Source: Arthrobacter sp. H20 (GTDB lineage Bacteria > Actinomycetota > Actinomycetes > Actinomycetales > Micrococcaceae). From it: DNA of 36,619 nt. The position numbers and the translations under genes are program-made. Location: contig NZ_KI914712.1 in the NCBI RefSeq assembly GCF_000520515.1, forward strand, positions 1 to 36,619. Reading direction: 5' to 3'. Positions 1-7,571 of the stretch are shown one piece after another (position 1 is the stretch's first letter; each line of letters begins with the position of its first letter). Below the pieces are notes generated by a model that did no database searches, had not been told where the DNA came from, and saw only the letters and a program-made list of their open reading frames with translations.

Positions 1-96
1 ATCGCCATCTCACCCGCCGGCGAAACCTACCTCACCAAACCCGACCCACCGCCAGAACCACCGGAACCCCAACCACCAGACCCACCACCCTTCTAA
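1..96 (+). CDS. C-terminal tail of an upstream protein, possibly DUF222/HNH endonuclease (partial)
   Basis: Frame 1 is open from the window edge to a TAA at 94-96 and gives about 31 residues. They begin ISPAGETYLTKPDPPPEPP and run into a proline-rich end. The pattern (S/T)PxGxxYxT(K/R)P followed by prolines resembles the C-terminus of actinobacterial DUF222/13E12-repeat HNH endonucleases, in which the HNH domain is followed by a short tail of this kind. That family match is from memory and rests on very few residues. The gene starts outside the window, so the catalytic domain cannot be seen and the assignment is tentative. Confidence 0.4.
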   Translation: MAISPAGETYLTKPDPPPEPPEPQPPDPPPF

Positions 97-132
97 GCGG
101 CAGATACTTCGTGGAAGTCGCCCCCAGGATGC

Positions 133-270
133 TTACAGAAGCGCGATCAGAGCTACAACAGCCGCCACCACCGATAGAACAAGAACTCCTACCAGCGCCA
201 GCTTGTCGGAATGGCGCATCCGGTACTTGTCGCGACGCCTACCTCGAGATAATCCAGCTGCGTTTGTCAT
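133..270 (-). CDS. Small single-pass membrane protein (45 aa)
   Basis: An ATG at 270 opens a 45-codon frame ending in TAA at 133-135. The protein has a basic N-terminal half (RGRRRDKYRMRHSDK, about residues 9-23) followed by one uninterrupted hydrophobic segment (about residues 24-45) that ends the protein. This is the layout of a small membrane protein with an N-in orientation by the positive-inside rule. A TACTTT hexamer at 277-282 lies exactly 6 nt before the ATG, the same leaderless arrangement seen before many other genes here, and this supports translation. There is no Shine-Dalgarno sequence. It lies downstream of the ABC-F gene on the same strand. No function can be assigned, and a spurious ORF is still possible. 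Confidence 0.55.
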   Translation of the reverse strand: MTNAAGLSRGRRRDKYRMRHSDKLALVGVLVLSVVAAVVALIALL

Positions 271-276
271 TTATCT

Positions 277-282
277 AAAGTA
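277..282 (-). promoter_or_regulatory. -10 box, leaderless promoter of the 45-aa protein gene
   Basis: TACTTT on the minus strand fits the actinobacterial TANNNT -10 pattern and is followed by 6 nt and ATG. Transcription would start at or next to the start codon. There is no clear -35. Confidence 0.4.
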
Positions 283-379
283 GCTGCACCGGTGATCTGG
301 CGTAATACGAGCGACTACCTGTCTATCTGCTACCGCTACCCGGAATCTCCGTCCTGCTCAACAAGTGCTTACCGGGGTT

Positions 380-2188
380 CTACTTACCCAGCACTTCGGC
401 GGCAGCGAGCCACTGTAGTTCCAGGTCCTGTTGTTCGGCCTGAACCGCCTGAAGTTTCTTATTCAGGGCTGCCATCTTGTCGAAATCGACGTCTCCGGAG
501 GCTCCGTCATTCATTTGGTGCTGGATTTTCTCCACCTGCGTTGCCGCCTTGCCGAGCTGGCGCTCAATGCGGGTCAGGTCTTTCTTCGCCTGCCGGGTCT
601 CCTCGGAGCTGTACCCCGAGGGTGTTCCAGCGCTGCTCTGAGCGTCATCAGAGTTCAGTGGTGACGCACCCGCTCCGGTTTCTGCTGCACGACGTAATTC
701 CAGGTACTGGTCGACGCCGCGGGGAAGATCACGTAGTTTCCCGTCACCCAGCAGCGCCATCTGTGAATCGGTCACTCGCTCCAGGAGGTACCTGTCGTGC
801 GAGACGACCACCAGGGTGCCCGGCCAGCCGTCGAGTACGTCCTCGATCGCGGCAAGGGTGTCAGTGTCAAGGTCGTTGGTTGGTTCGTCAAGCATCAGCA
901 CGTTGGGTTCACCCACCAGGAGGCGGAGCAGCTGCAGCCGGCGTCGCTCGCCACCCGAGAGGTCCTTCACCATGGTCCACTGCCGCTGGTTGGTGAAGCC
1001 GAGTTGCTCCACCAACTGGCTGGCTGACACCTCACGTCCGCCGACGCTGAAGACGCGCTTCTCCTGCTCGATCACTTCGGTGACCCGCAGGTGCTCCAGT
1101 TCGTTGAGTTCCTTAACCTCTTGGGAGAGCACTGCTGTCTGAACCGTCTTCCCCTTCTTCAACCGTCCAGCATCAGGAGTCACGTCGCCATTGAGCATTC
1201 GCAGCAGGGTGGTCTTGCCTGAGCCGTTGACGCCAACCAGCCCTAGCCGCTGGCCGGGAGCCAGACGCAGGGTGATGCCGTCAAAAAGAGTCTTCTCGCC
1301 CAGGGCCAGTGAAACATTCTCAAGATCCAGCACATCCTTGCCCTGGCGCGCCATCGCCATTTTGCTCAACGCGAGAGAATCGCGGGGCTCGGGCACATCG
1401 GCGATGAGCGCGTTCGCCGCCTCGATGCGGAACTTCGGCTTGGCCGTGCGTGCGGGGGCGCCACGGCGGAGCCATGCCAGTTCCTTCTTGACCAGCTGCT
1501 GGCGCTTCCCCTCGACAACCGAATCCATGCGGTCTCGCTCGGCGCGGGCTAGGACGTAGGCGGCGTAACCGCCGTCGAACCCGTCGATGACACCGTCGTG
1601 CACCTCCCAGGTGCGGGTGCAGATTTCATCAAGGAACCAGCGATCGTGGGTGACCACCAAAAGGCCGCCGTCGGTGGGACGCCATCGTTCAGCCAGGTGG
1701 CGGGCCAGCCAGGCCACCCCCTCGACGTCGAGGTGGTTCGTGGGCTCGTCAAGCATGATGACGTCGTCGTCACCGATCAGGAGCTTCGCCAGGGCAACCC
1801 GGCGCTTCTGGCCACCGGACAGTGATGAGACCTTCGCGTGCCAGTCGACCTCCGCGACGAGCCCACCCATCACATCGCGAATTTCAGGGTTGGACGCCCA
1901 TTCATGGTCGGCCTGGTCGCCAACGATTGCCTCCCCGACACTCAAGTCACCGTCCAGGACATCGGTCTGGTCCAGGTACCCAACGCTCACATCGCGACGG
2001 CGTGTGACACGACCCTCGTCAGGGGTCGCTCGCTGCGCCAGAAGACGCATCAGGGTTGATTTGCCGTCGCCGTTGCGCCCCACCATGCCGATGCGGTCGC
2101 CGTCCTCGATGCCGAGGGAAACGCCGTCAAGGACTGTACGGGTAGCAAACGTGACGCTGACGCTTTCAGCGCCCAAAAGATGTGCCAA
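380..2188 (-). CDS. ABC-F family ATPase, Uup-like
   Basis: This 602-aa soluble protein has two ATP-binding cassettes and no membrane segments, so it is an ABC-F translation factor rather than a transporter. Domain 1 carries GRNGDGKST, LSGGQKRR, MLDEPTNHLD and VVTHDR. Domain 2 carries GVNGSGKTT, LSGGERRR, MLDEPTNDLD and VVSHDR. The interdomain linker includes WLRRGAPARTAKPKFRI, typical of Uup-type proteins. The last 75 residues are a charged coiled coil like the Uup C-terminal domain, which in known proteins binds nucleic acid or ribosomes. Family members act on stalled ribosomes; the exact role here is inferred. The start appears to be TTG at 2188 with AGGAAG about 10 nt upstream. It follows ispE after 65 nt and is probably co-transcribed with it. 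Confidence 0.9.
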   Translation of the reverse strand: MAHLLGAESVSVTFATRTVLDGVSLGIEDGDRIGMVGRNGDGKSTLMRLLAQRATPDEGRVTRRRDVSVGYLDQTDVLDGDLSVGEAIVGDQADHEWASNPEIRDVMGGLVAEVDWHAKVSSLSGGQKRRVALAKLLIGDDDVIMLDEPTNHLDVEGVAWLARHLAERWRPTDGGLLVVTHDRWFLDEICTRTWEVHDGVIDGFDGGYAAYVLARAERDRMDSVVEGKRQQLVKKELAWLRRGAPARTAKPKFRIEAANALIADVPEPRDSLALSKMAMARQGKDVLDLENVSLALGEKTLFDGITLRLAPGQRLGLVGVNGSGKTTLLRMLNGDVTPDAGRLKKGKTVQTAVLSQEVKELNELEHLRVTEVIEQEKRVFSVGGREVSASQLVEQLGFTNQRQWTMVKDLSGGERRRLQLLRLLVGEPNVLMLDEPTNDLDTDTLAAIEDVLDGWPGTLVVVSHDRYLLERVTDSQMALLGDGKLRDLPRGVDQYLELRRAAETGAGASPLNSDDAQSSAGTPSGYSSEETRQAKKDLTRIERQLGKAATQVEKIQHQMNDGASGDVDFDKMAALNKKLQAVQAEQQDLELQWLAAAEVLGK

Positions 2189-2253
2189 GGGTGTACTGCT
2201 TCCTGATTGTGGAGGGGTAGTGAGGCTTGAACTGGCCCAGCATCGATGGCAGG

Positions 2254-3228
2254 TCAGGCGATGTAGTCGGTAACAATTCTGGCACCGTGGACTGGCCCAT
2301 GCACTGCGGTAGCGGTCAGTCCGTCAGCGGTGAGCTGTCCGGCCAAGGCCTGAGCGTGTTCCTCGCTCTCAGCAAGGAAGGCGACCGTGGGGCCGGATCC
2401 TGACACGATGCTGGCAAGGGCACCAGCCTCCGTGCCGGCCTGCAAGATGCCAGCGAGGTCGGGCGCTAGCTCAAGCGCGGCCGCCTGTAGATCGTTGTGC
2501 AAGAGTTCCGCTAGCGCTTGGGCATCACCTGAGCGCATCGCACCGAGAATCCGTGGATCAATCTCCGGTGGCGCCGTCGGTTCGCTGCCTTCGCGCAATC
2601 GAAGCTCGTCGAGCGCGCGGTAGACCTCGGGGGTTGAGAGTCCATAGGCCGATGTCACGAGCACCCAGTGGAGAGGGGTTTTGGAAATCGCTGGGGTCAG
2701 CTGCTCGCCTACGCCCATGCCAACAGCTGTGCCACCGATCAGGGCGAACGGAACATCAGCACCGAGCTCAGCTGCCATTTTCGCCAGCTCGTCACGGGAG
2801 AAACCGCTGTTCCAGAGAGCGTCGCAGGCCAGCAGGGTGGCCGCCGCATCAGCTGACCCGCCTCCCATTCCACCTGCCACCGGTACTCGCTTCGTGATAT
2901 CAAGCAGCAACCCGGTCGAATGATCGCTCAGTTCGGCGAGCAGGGCCGAGGCGCGTGCGGCGAGGTTGGTGGCATCCAATGGGATGCTCTCCACCGGTAG
3001 GTTGAGCGACCCCTGTCCGTTAACTGTGACTACCGTGCCCGGCTCTTCACTGACCGTCGCAGTGACCTCTTCATACAGAGAGACAGCGAGGTAGACGCTC
3101 GCAACGCTGTGATAGCCGTCTTCCCGCAGCGGGCCAACGCGAAACGAGACGTTGATCTTTCCGGGCGCGCGGACACGGACGTTGGCCGGTGCGCCACCGA
3201 ATAGTCCTGCCGATTTGCCTACCACCAT
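2254..3228 (-). CDS. ispE: 4-diphosphocytidyl-2-C-methyl-D-erythritol kinase
   Basis: IspE phosphorylates the 2-hydroxyl of CDP-methylerythritol with ATP, a step of the MEP route to isoprenoids. All three GHMP-kinase motifs are present: APGKINVSFRVGPLREDGYH (residues 21-40, with catalytic Lys24), the glycine-rich ATP loop PVAGGMGGGSADAA (about 116-129), and SIVSGSGPTVAFL near the C-terminus. Asp158 in LGADVPF is the expected catalytic Asp. The frame is open further upstream, but ATG at 3228 has a good GGAG 6 nt ahead and gives 324 aa, close to the family length. The longer form would overlap rsmA and add a non-conserved basic stretch. It lies 61 nt downstream of rsmA on the same strand, the order rsmA-ispE common in actinobacteria. 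Confidence 0.95.
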   Translation of the reverse strand: MVVGKSAGLFGGAPANVRVRAPGKINVSFRVGPLREDGYHSVASVYLAVSLYEEVTATVSEEPGTVVTVNGQGSLNLPVESIPLDATNLAARASALLAELSDHSTGLLLDITKRVPVAGGMGGGSADAAATLLACDALWNSGFSRDELAKMAAELGADVPFALIGGTAVGMGVGEQLTPAISKTPLHWVLVTSAYGLSTPEVYRALDELRLREGSEPTAPPEIDPRILGAMRSGDAQALAELLHNDLQAAALELAPDLAGILQAGTEAGALASIVSGSGPTVAFLAESEEHAQALAGQLTADGLTATAVHGPVHGARIVTDYIA

Positions 3229-3289
3229 AGTCTCCAACCTAGGCCACCGGGCCCTAAACCCGGAAACCTGCAGTATGGACCCGCCCCGG

Positions 3290-4165
3290 CTACTGCTGCT
3301 CGGGTTTCGCCTCGGCGATGCGCGCGAACGCCGCAATATCAAGCATTTCGCCGCGAAGGCTCGGGTTCACAGCGGCAGCCGCGAGGGCCTGCCCGGCGAG
3401 CACTGGGCTACCTGCCCACCCCGCGAGGGCGGCACGCAGCGTTTTACGTCGCTGGGCGAAGGCTGCATCGATGACGGCGAAGACTTCACGCCGGCTGGCC
3501 GACGTCGTTGGCGGCTCATGCCTGACGAACCCAACGAGACCCGAGGCGATCTTGGGTGCCGGCCAGAAGACATTCATCCCGATCACCCCAGACTTTCGCA
3601 TGGTTGAGTACCACGCTGCCTTCACCGAGGGCACCCCATAAGTTTTCGAACCGGGGCCCGCAGCCATCCGGTCGGCCACCTCATCCTGCACCATCACCAG
3701 TCCATGGCGTAGCGAGGGAAAGTTCTCCAGCAGGTTCAAGACCACTGGCACCGCCACGTTATAGGGAAGGTTCGCCACCAAGGCAGTGGGCGGATGCGGA
3801 AGTTCGGTGACCCGCATCGCGTCGGCGAGAACAACATCAAGATTTACTGCGGTCTGCGGTCGCCACTGGGCAACCGTCTCAGGCAGTCGCGTGGCAAGCA
3901 GCGGGTCAATTTCCACTGCCACCACCCGCGCGGCGGCGTCCAGCAATCCCAGTGTGAGAGACCCAAGTCCCGGACCGACCTCGAGCACCGTCTCCCCTGG
4001 GTCAAGATGGGCTGCGGTAACAATCCGCCGAATGGTATTGCCGTCAATGACGAAGTTCTGGCCGAGGGTCTTGGTGGGCCGTAGATCCAACTCGGCAGCC
4101 AACCGGCGGACATCGGTGGCACCGAGCAGTGGCTGGATCGGCTGGGAGCTAGGGGGCTGAGTCAC
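3290..4165 (-). CDS. rsmA: 16S rRNA (A1518/A1519-N6,N6)-dimethyltransferase
   Basis: RsmA (KsgA) dimethylates two adjacent adenosines at the 3' end of 16S rRNA using SAM during late small-subunit assembly. The 291-aa protein has the family entry motif [11 protein letters not shown] (about 31-41), the SAM-binding [11 protein letters not shown] (61-71), the acidic VEIDP (84-88), and the adenosine-binding NLPYN (132-136). The start is GTG at 4165. An in-frame ATG just upstream is followed by a stop. TACCAT lies 7 nt ahead of the GTG, so the gene has its own leaderless promoter although it follows rpfB closely. The stop codon of the broken rpfB lies downstream at 4201, so the two coding regions are separated by 35 nt. 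Gene order with tatD, rpfB and ispE matches the mycobacterial Rv1008-Rv1011 block. Confidence 0.95.
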   Translation of the reverse strand: MTQPPSSQPIQPLLGATDVRRLAAELDLRPTKTLGQNFVIDGNTIRRIVTAAHLDPGETVLEVGPGLGSLTLGLLDAAARVVAVEIDPLLATRLPETVAQWRPQTAVNLDVVLADAMRVTELPHPPTALVANLPYNVAVPVVLNLLENFPSLRHGLVMVQDEVADRMAAGPGSKTYGVPSVKAAWYSTMRKSGVIGMNVFWPAPKIASGLVGFVRHEPPTTSASRREVFAVIDAAFAQRRKTLRAALAGWAGSPVLAGQALAAAAVNPSLRGEMLDIAAFARIAEAKPEQQ

Positions 4166-4172
4166 CTAAACC

Positions 4173-4178
4173 ATGGTA
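4173..4178 (-). promoter_or_regulatory. -10 box, leaderless promoter of rsmA
   Basis: TACCAT (TANNNT) on the minus strand is followed by 7 nt and the GTG start. It allows rsmA to be expressed independently of the decayed rpfB upstream. Confidence 0.45.
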
Positions 4179-4200
4179 GTCGGGCACAACCGCTGGGTTG

Positions 4201-5267
4201 CTATCCGAGGCCGAGCTTCGCCGAGCAGGAGGGCCAGTTGCCCCAGCCGCCGCCTTGCTTGAGTACCTCAGCGGTCGTTATCTGTTCGGCAGGCGTCGCC
4301 AGGTGGGGCAGCGGCGCATTTTTCCCGCCGCCTGCTCCAAGCCAACTAGGGGCACTGAACTGCAGTCCACCGAAGTAGCCGTTCCCAGTGTTGAATGCCA
4401 GGTGCCGCCCGATTCGCGCTGGGCCGCTCGACCGAGCGGGCTCCGAGTCTTCCTCGGGCGCAGGCGGATCCGGTTCGGGCTCGCGGGTGCCGATAGCGAC
4501 GAGCTCAGTCACTGGTTCCAGAATTGTCTCATCGCTGACAAGTTCGCGGCCTTGTTCGCGCCCATCGACCAGGATGGCAGTGTAAATTCTGATCCGTTCG
4601 CCGTCGACGCCAGCCCGGGCGACCCGACGTTCGCCCACATCAAGAGTGTCGTCGTCGACCTGATCGGAGGTAAAGCCAATGCTTTCGGCGATGGTCTCCC
4701 GGTGATCGCTATCGCCCCGGGTAACCTTCAGCCCAAGACCGTCGACAAGGGTTGAGGTAACCGGGACGCTGACCCTGTCTCTTCATCTCCCAGCTGGATG
4801 TCAGCTTCGTCGAGAAGTTCCTCGACTGACTTTTCGGTGGTCGTGTGGATTGCCGTCGAACCATCAACCGTCACAGCGACGCTCTTTGGGGTGGAGATCT
4901 CGAGGTGTGAGCTGAGCGTTCTCAGACGGGTCTCAAGATCCGCGGAGATGGCTGAGGATTCCTCGACGCCGAGTTCGGTTACCACGTCACCCACCGTGGA
5001 CCCGGTGGTGTGCACAACCGTGTCCGCCCCGTTGAGGACGACGTCGACCGCCATTGCCTTGCTGATCTGGATGGCCGAACCGTCGTCGACTGTCGTTGAA
5101 AGTGCCGGGCTGACCTGATCGTTGTCGGTAATAACCAGGACAATCGACTTGTTGTTGCCCACAAAAGCAAAGAGTCCAAGCACCAGGGCCATCATGACTA
5201 TTCCCTGGCCGATCGTCTTGATCAATCGATTCCTGCTCGCCACAAAGTCCCTCACGGTCGGCTTCAT
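4201..5267 (-). pseudogene. rpfB: Broken rpfB: resuscitation-promoting factor with several frameshifts
   Basis: An intact protein would be a secreted muralytic factor: N-terminal membrane anchor, DUF348 repeats, G5 domain, Rpf lysozyme-like domain. Frame A runs from ATG 5267 (MKPTVRDF, one hydrophobic anchor ending FVGNNK, then DUF348-like repeats, the first apparently about 30 residues short) and ends at a TGA at 4728. Homology jumps to frame B at about 4777-4784, where GAAGAGAC stands where GAAGAC would keep frame. Frame B holds the rest of a DUF348 repeat and a well-formed G5 domain ending PVTELVAIGT. The Rpf start is readable only in a third frame at about 4395-4440, as LGRAAQRESGGTWH: the catalytic Glu is retained but the expected Trp-Asp and Cys of WDxxAQCESGG are lost. 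Frame B then resumes with NTGNGYFGGLQF and reaches TAG at 4201. At least three indels plus substitutions argue for real decay rather than one sequencing error. Confidence 0.8.
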
Positions 5268-5358
5268 CCGGGCACGGGGAAATTCGGCAGTCAGCGGGCA
5301 CACCGGTATCCAGGGCACGTGACAACTGCTAAGGCATGAACTAGTAGAGGGAGTGATT

Positions 5359-5380
5359 GGCCGCCCGAACGGCGGCGGCC
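5359..5380 (-). terminator. GC-rich hairpin between tatD and rpfB (possible attenuator)
   Basis: GGCCGCC at 5359-5365 pairs with GGCGGCC at 5374-5380 around an 8-nt loop, 30 nt beyond the tatD stop. No U-tract follows on the minus strand, so a classical intrinsic terminator is doubtful. It may be a weak terminator or a leader structure of rpfB. Confidence 0.25.
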
Positions 5381-5409
5381 AAGTCGGGGCAACCCGGAGC
5401 TGATCGTCG

Positions 5410-6333
5410 CTAATTCCACTCTCCGTACACCCTGCGGGTGTTATCGGCGATCGACTGGCACAGTGTGGCGAGGTCAGCACCCAGCACCTCAGCCATCCCC
5501 CTGACCGTGTACGGGACGAGGTAGGGGGCGTTCGGTCGACCACGAAATGGATGCGGCGTCAGGAAGGGTGCGTCAGTTTCGGTGAGGACCAGCGCCGGAT
5601 CGGCGATGCGCAGCGCCTCCCTCAGATTGTCGGCGTTTTTGAAGGTCACAGTTCCCGCAAAGGACATGTACCACCCTGCCTCGTTGCAGAGACGAGCAAG
5701 GTCGGCGCCGCCGGAAAAGCAGTGGAACACCACCCTTTCCGGTGCGCCCTCGCTCCGGAGGGTTGAGACGACGTCGTCGTGGGCATCGCGGTCGTGAATC
5801 TGAAGCGCAAGATCCAACCGCTTGGCAATATCGAGGTGCCGGCGGAAGGAGTACTGCTGACTGTCGATCCCCTCGGCGGGGGTCCGATAGTAGTCGAGCC
5901 CGGTTTCGCCGATGGCCCGTACCCGCGGGTGGGCGGCCAATTGTTCGATTTCGGCGAGCGCCGGCTCGAGGCCACCCCGTGCCGCGAGAAGCGGAGCGTC
6001 GTTGGGGTGGAGTGCCACTGCACCCAACAGCCGGGGTTCCTGCTCGACGGCCTGCACGGTGAACCGTGAGGATTCGAGGTCGCACCCCACCTGCACGGCA
6101 CCATCGACCCCCACCTCTTGTGCTGCATCAAGTGCCGCGGCGACACTGACCAGTGGCAGGCCGCTGCGGAAATCCAGGTGGGTGTGGTTATCAATCACCG
6201 GCACGGGCAACGGTTCGGGTGCGGGAGGGTAGTTCAGCTTTTCCCGGCGAGCTAGCAAAGCAGCTGATTCCCCGTCGGAGGTGGTACTCAGCGGGGTCGG
6301 CCGGTACGCTGCAGGGATGAGTGTATGGGGCAT
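5410..6333 (-). CDS. tatD: TatD-family metal-dependent hydrolase/DNase
   Basis: This 307-aa TIM-barrel hydrolase has the complete metal-binding set of the family: NHTHLD (His50, His52), GETGLDYY (Glu143), LQIHDR (His180), VVFHCFSGG (His204) and LTETDAP (Glu252, Asp254). TatD proteins act as 3'-5' exonucleases or D-aminoacyl-processing hydrolases; the substrate here is not shown by sequence. The first 45 residues before the barrel are an extra N-terminal stretch common in actinobacterial homologues. The start is ATG at 6333, preceded by TAGGGT and a 6-nt spacer, which indicates a leaderless mRNA. It heads the minus-strand tatD-rpfB-rsmA-ispE-ABC-F series and diverges from the moxR operon. metG, which commonly sits next to tatD, is not present. 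Confidence 0.92.
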   Translation of the reverse strand: MPHTLIPAAYRPTPLSTTSDGESAALLARREKLNYPPAPEPLPVPVIDNHTHLDFRSGLPLVSVAAALDAAQEVGVDGAVQVGCDLESSRFTVQAVEQEPRLLGAVALHPNDAPLLAARGGLEPALAEIEQLAAHPRVRAIGETGLDYYRTPAEGIDSQQYSFRRHLDIAKRLDLALQIHDRDAHDDVVSTLRSEGAPERVVFHCFSGGADLARLCNEAGWYMSFAGTVTFKNADNLREALRIADPALVLTETDAPFLTPHPFRGRPNAPYLVPYTVRGMAEVLGADLATLCQSIADNTRRVYGEWN

Positions 6334-6339
6334 GAGTTA

Positions 6340-6345
6340 ACCCTA
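6340..6345 (-). promoter_or_regulatory. -10 box, leaderless promoter of tatD
   Basis: TAGGGT on the minus strand is followed by 6 nt and the tatD ATG. There is no Shine-Dalgarno, in keeping with a leaderless transcript. Confidence 0.45.
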
Positions 6346-6430
6346 ACTACCTGCACATCGGCTACGGAACCTATCCCCCGCGTGCAAGTTGTCCTAGTAA
6401 TCTGTAGTAAAGCAGTTGCTGCGTGCCCCA

Positions 6431-6457
6431 TTGACCATTCGGTAGTGGACGTATCCG
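6431..6457 (+). promoter_or_regulatory. Candidate promoter of the moxR operon
   Basis: TTGACC at 6431-6436 and TATCCG at 6452-6457 are separated by 15 nt, which is short. Transcription would start near 6464 and give a leader of about 50 nt. The leader contains an 18-nt inverted repeat (6478-6495, CTGCAC/GTGCAG) just before the Shine-Dalgarno. Confidence 0.3.
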
Positions 6458-6513
6458 ACCAGGGCTGACCGACTCAACTGCACACCGGCGTGCAGTGCTC
6501 GCGGAAGGTTCGC

Positions 6514-7563
6514 ATGGACACCCACAACCAGTACGCCTCACCCATTGGGAGGACCGAGCCGGCAGGCTCCCCCGCTGCGGGAAGTGAACAGGTTTTGTCG
6601 GCGGAGCGCTTTGACGAGACAGCCTCCCAAATCCTGAGATCCATCAATACGGTGATTGACGGCAAGCCCGACGCCGCACGGCTGGCGCTGACAGTGCTTC
6701 TGGCCCAGGGCCACTTGCTGCTCGAGGATGTGCCGGGGGTGGGTAAGACGATGCTCGCCAAGACGCTGGCCCGCACCATTGATTGCACGGTCAACCGCAT
6801 CCAGTTCACACCGGATCTGCTGCCTTCCGATGTGTCTGGCGTGTCCATCTACAACCAGGACACCCATCGGTTCGAGTTCCGGCGTGGCCCGGTCTTCGCG
6901 AACATCGTGATCGGCGATGAGATCAACCGCGCATCGGCGAAGACCCAGTCAGCGCTCCTGGAGTGCATGGAAGAACACCAGGTGACAGTTGATGGTGGGA
7001 CTTACCGGTTGGGCGAACCATTCATGGTGGTGGCGACCCAGAATCCGATTGAAATGGAAGGAACTTACCCACTCCCCGAGGCGCAACGTGACCGGTTCAT
7101 GGCGCGTATCTCGATGGGCTACCCGGACCGGACCGCCGAGCTGCAAATGCTGCAGACCCACCAATCCGCGTCACCCCTGGAAGCCGTCCGACCAGTGGCA
7201 AACATCGCAGACATCGCAGCGATGATGGAGCGGGTGCGCCGGGTCTATGTCTCACCAGCTGTGAGTGAATACACAGTGGGGATCGGTCATGCTACCCGCG
7301 GACACCACCAGTTGCGGCTCGGCGCCAGCCCGCGTGCGCTTCTGCAACTACTCCGGGCGGCGAAAGCCGGTGCGGCACTGGAGGGTAGGGACTTTGCGTT
7401 GCCCGACGACGTCGCCGGGGTTACCGAGGCGGTGCTCTCGCACCGGCTGATCCTGGACCGCAAGGCTCTGAGCTCAGGGGAAACCCCCAACTCGGTGGTG
7501 GCGGGAATCCTTTCGAAGGTTCCAGTGGACCGCGCGGCAGCGAACTCCTACCGCCGCGCGTAG
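6514..7563 (+). CDS. moxR: MoxR-family AAA+ ATPase
   Basis: MoxR proteins are AAA+ chaperone-like ATPases that usually work with DUF58/VWA-type partners, and the next gene encodes one. The 349-aa protein has Walker A in EDVPGVGKTMLA (about 71-82), Walker B in VIGDEINRA (about 132-140), the MoxR signature LLECMEEHQVTVDG, sensor 1 in VVATQNPIEMEGTYPLPEA, and an arginine-rich C-terminal lid region. The start was placed at ATG 6514 because GGAAGG ends 5 nt upstream. An in-frame GTG 24 nt earlier lacks a ribosome site and falls in an inverted repeat. It is followed by the DUF58 gene after only 8 nt, so moxR, DUF58 and the transglutaminase gene form one operon, divergent from tatD. Confidence 0.93.
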   Translation: MDTHNQYASPIGRTEPAGSPAAGSEQVLSAERFDETASQILRSINTVIDGKPDAARLALTVLLAQGHLLLEDVPGVGKTMLAKTLARTIDCTVNRIQFTPDLLPSDVSGVSIYNQDTHRFEFRRGPVFANIVIGDEINRASAKTQSALLECMEEHQVTVDGGTYRLGEPFMVVATQNPIEMEGTYPLPEAQRDRFMARISMGYPDRTAELQMLQTHQSASPLEAVRPVANIADIAAMMERVRRVYVSPAVSEYTVGIGHATRGHHQLRLGASPRALLQLLRAAKAGAALEGRDFALPDDVAGVTEAVLSHRLILDRKALSSGETPNSVVAGILSKVPVDRAAANSYRRA

Positions 7564-7571
7564 GCGACCGG

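Noticed and set aside
292-996. Plus-strand frame opposite the end of the ABC-F gene
   Set aside because: It is antisense to the conserved second cassette and coiled coil, with an Arg/Pro/Ser-rich composition.
4198-4755. Plus-strand frame across the broken rpfB
   Set aside because: It is the complement of recognisable G5 and Rpf sequence, so it is a shadow rather than a new gene.
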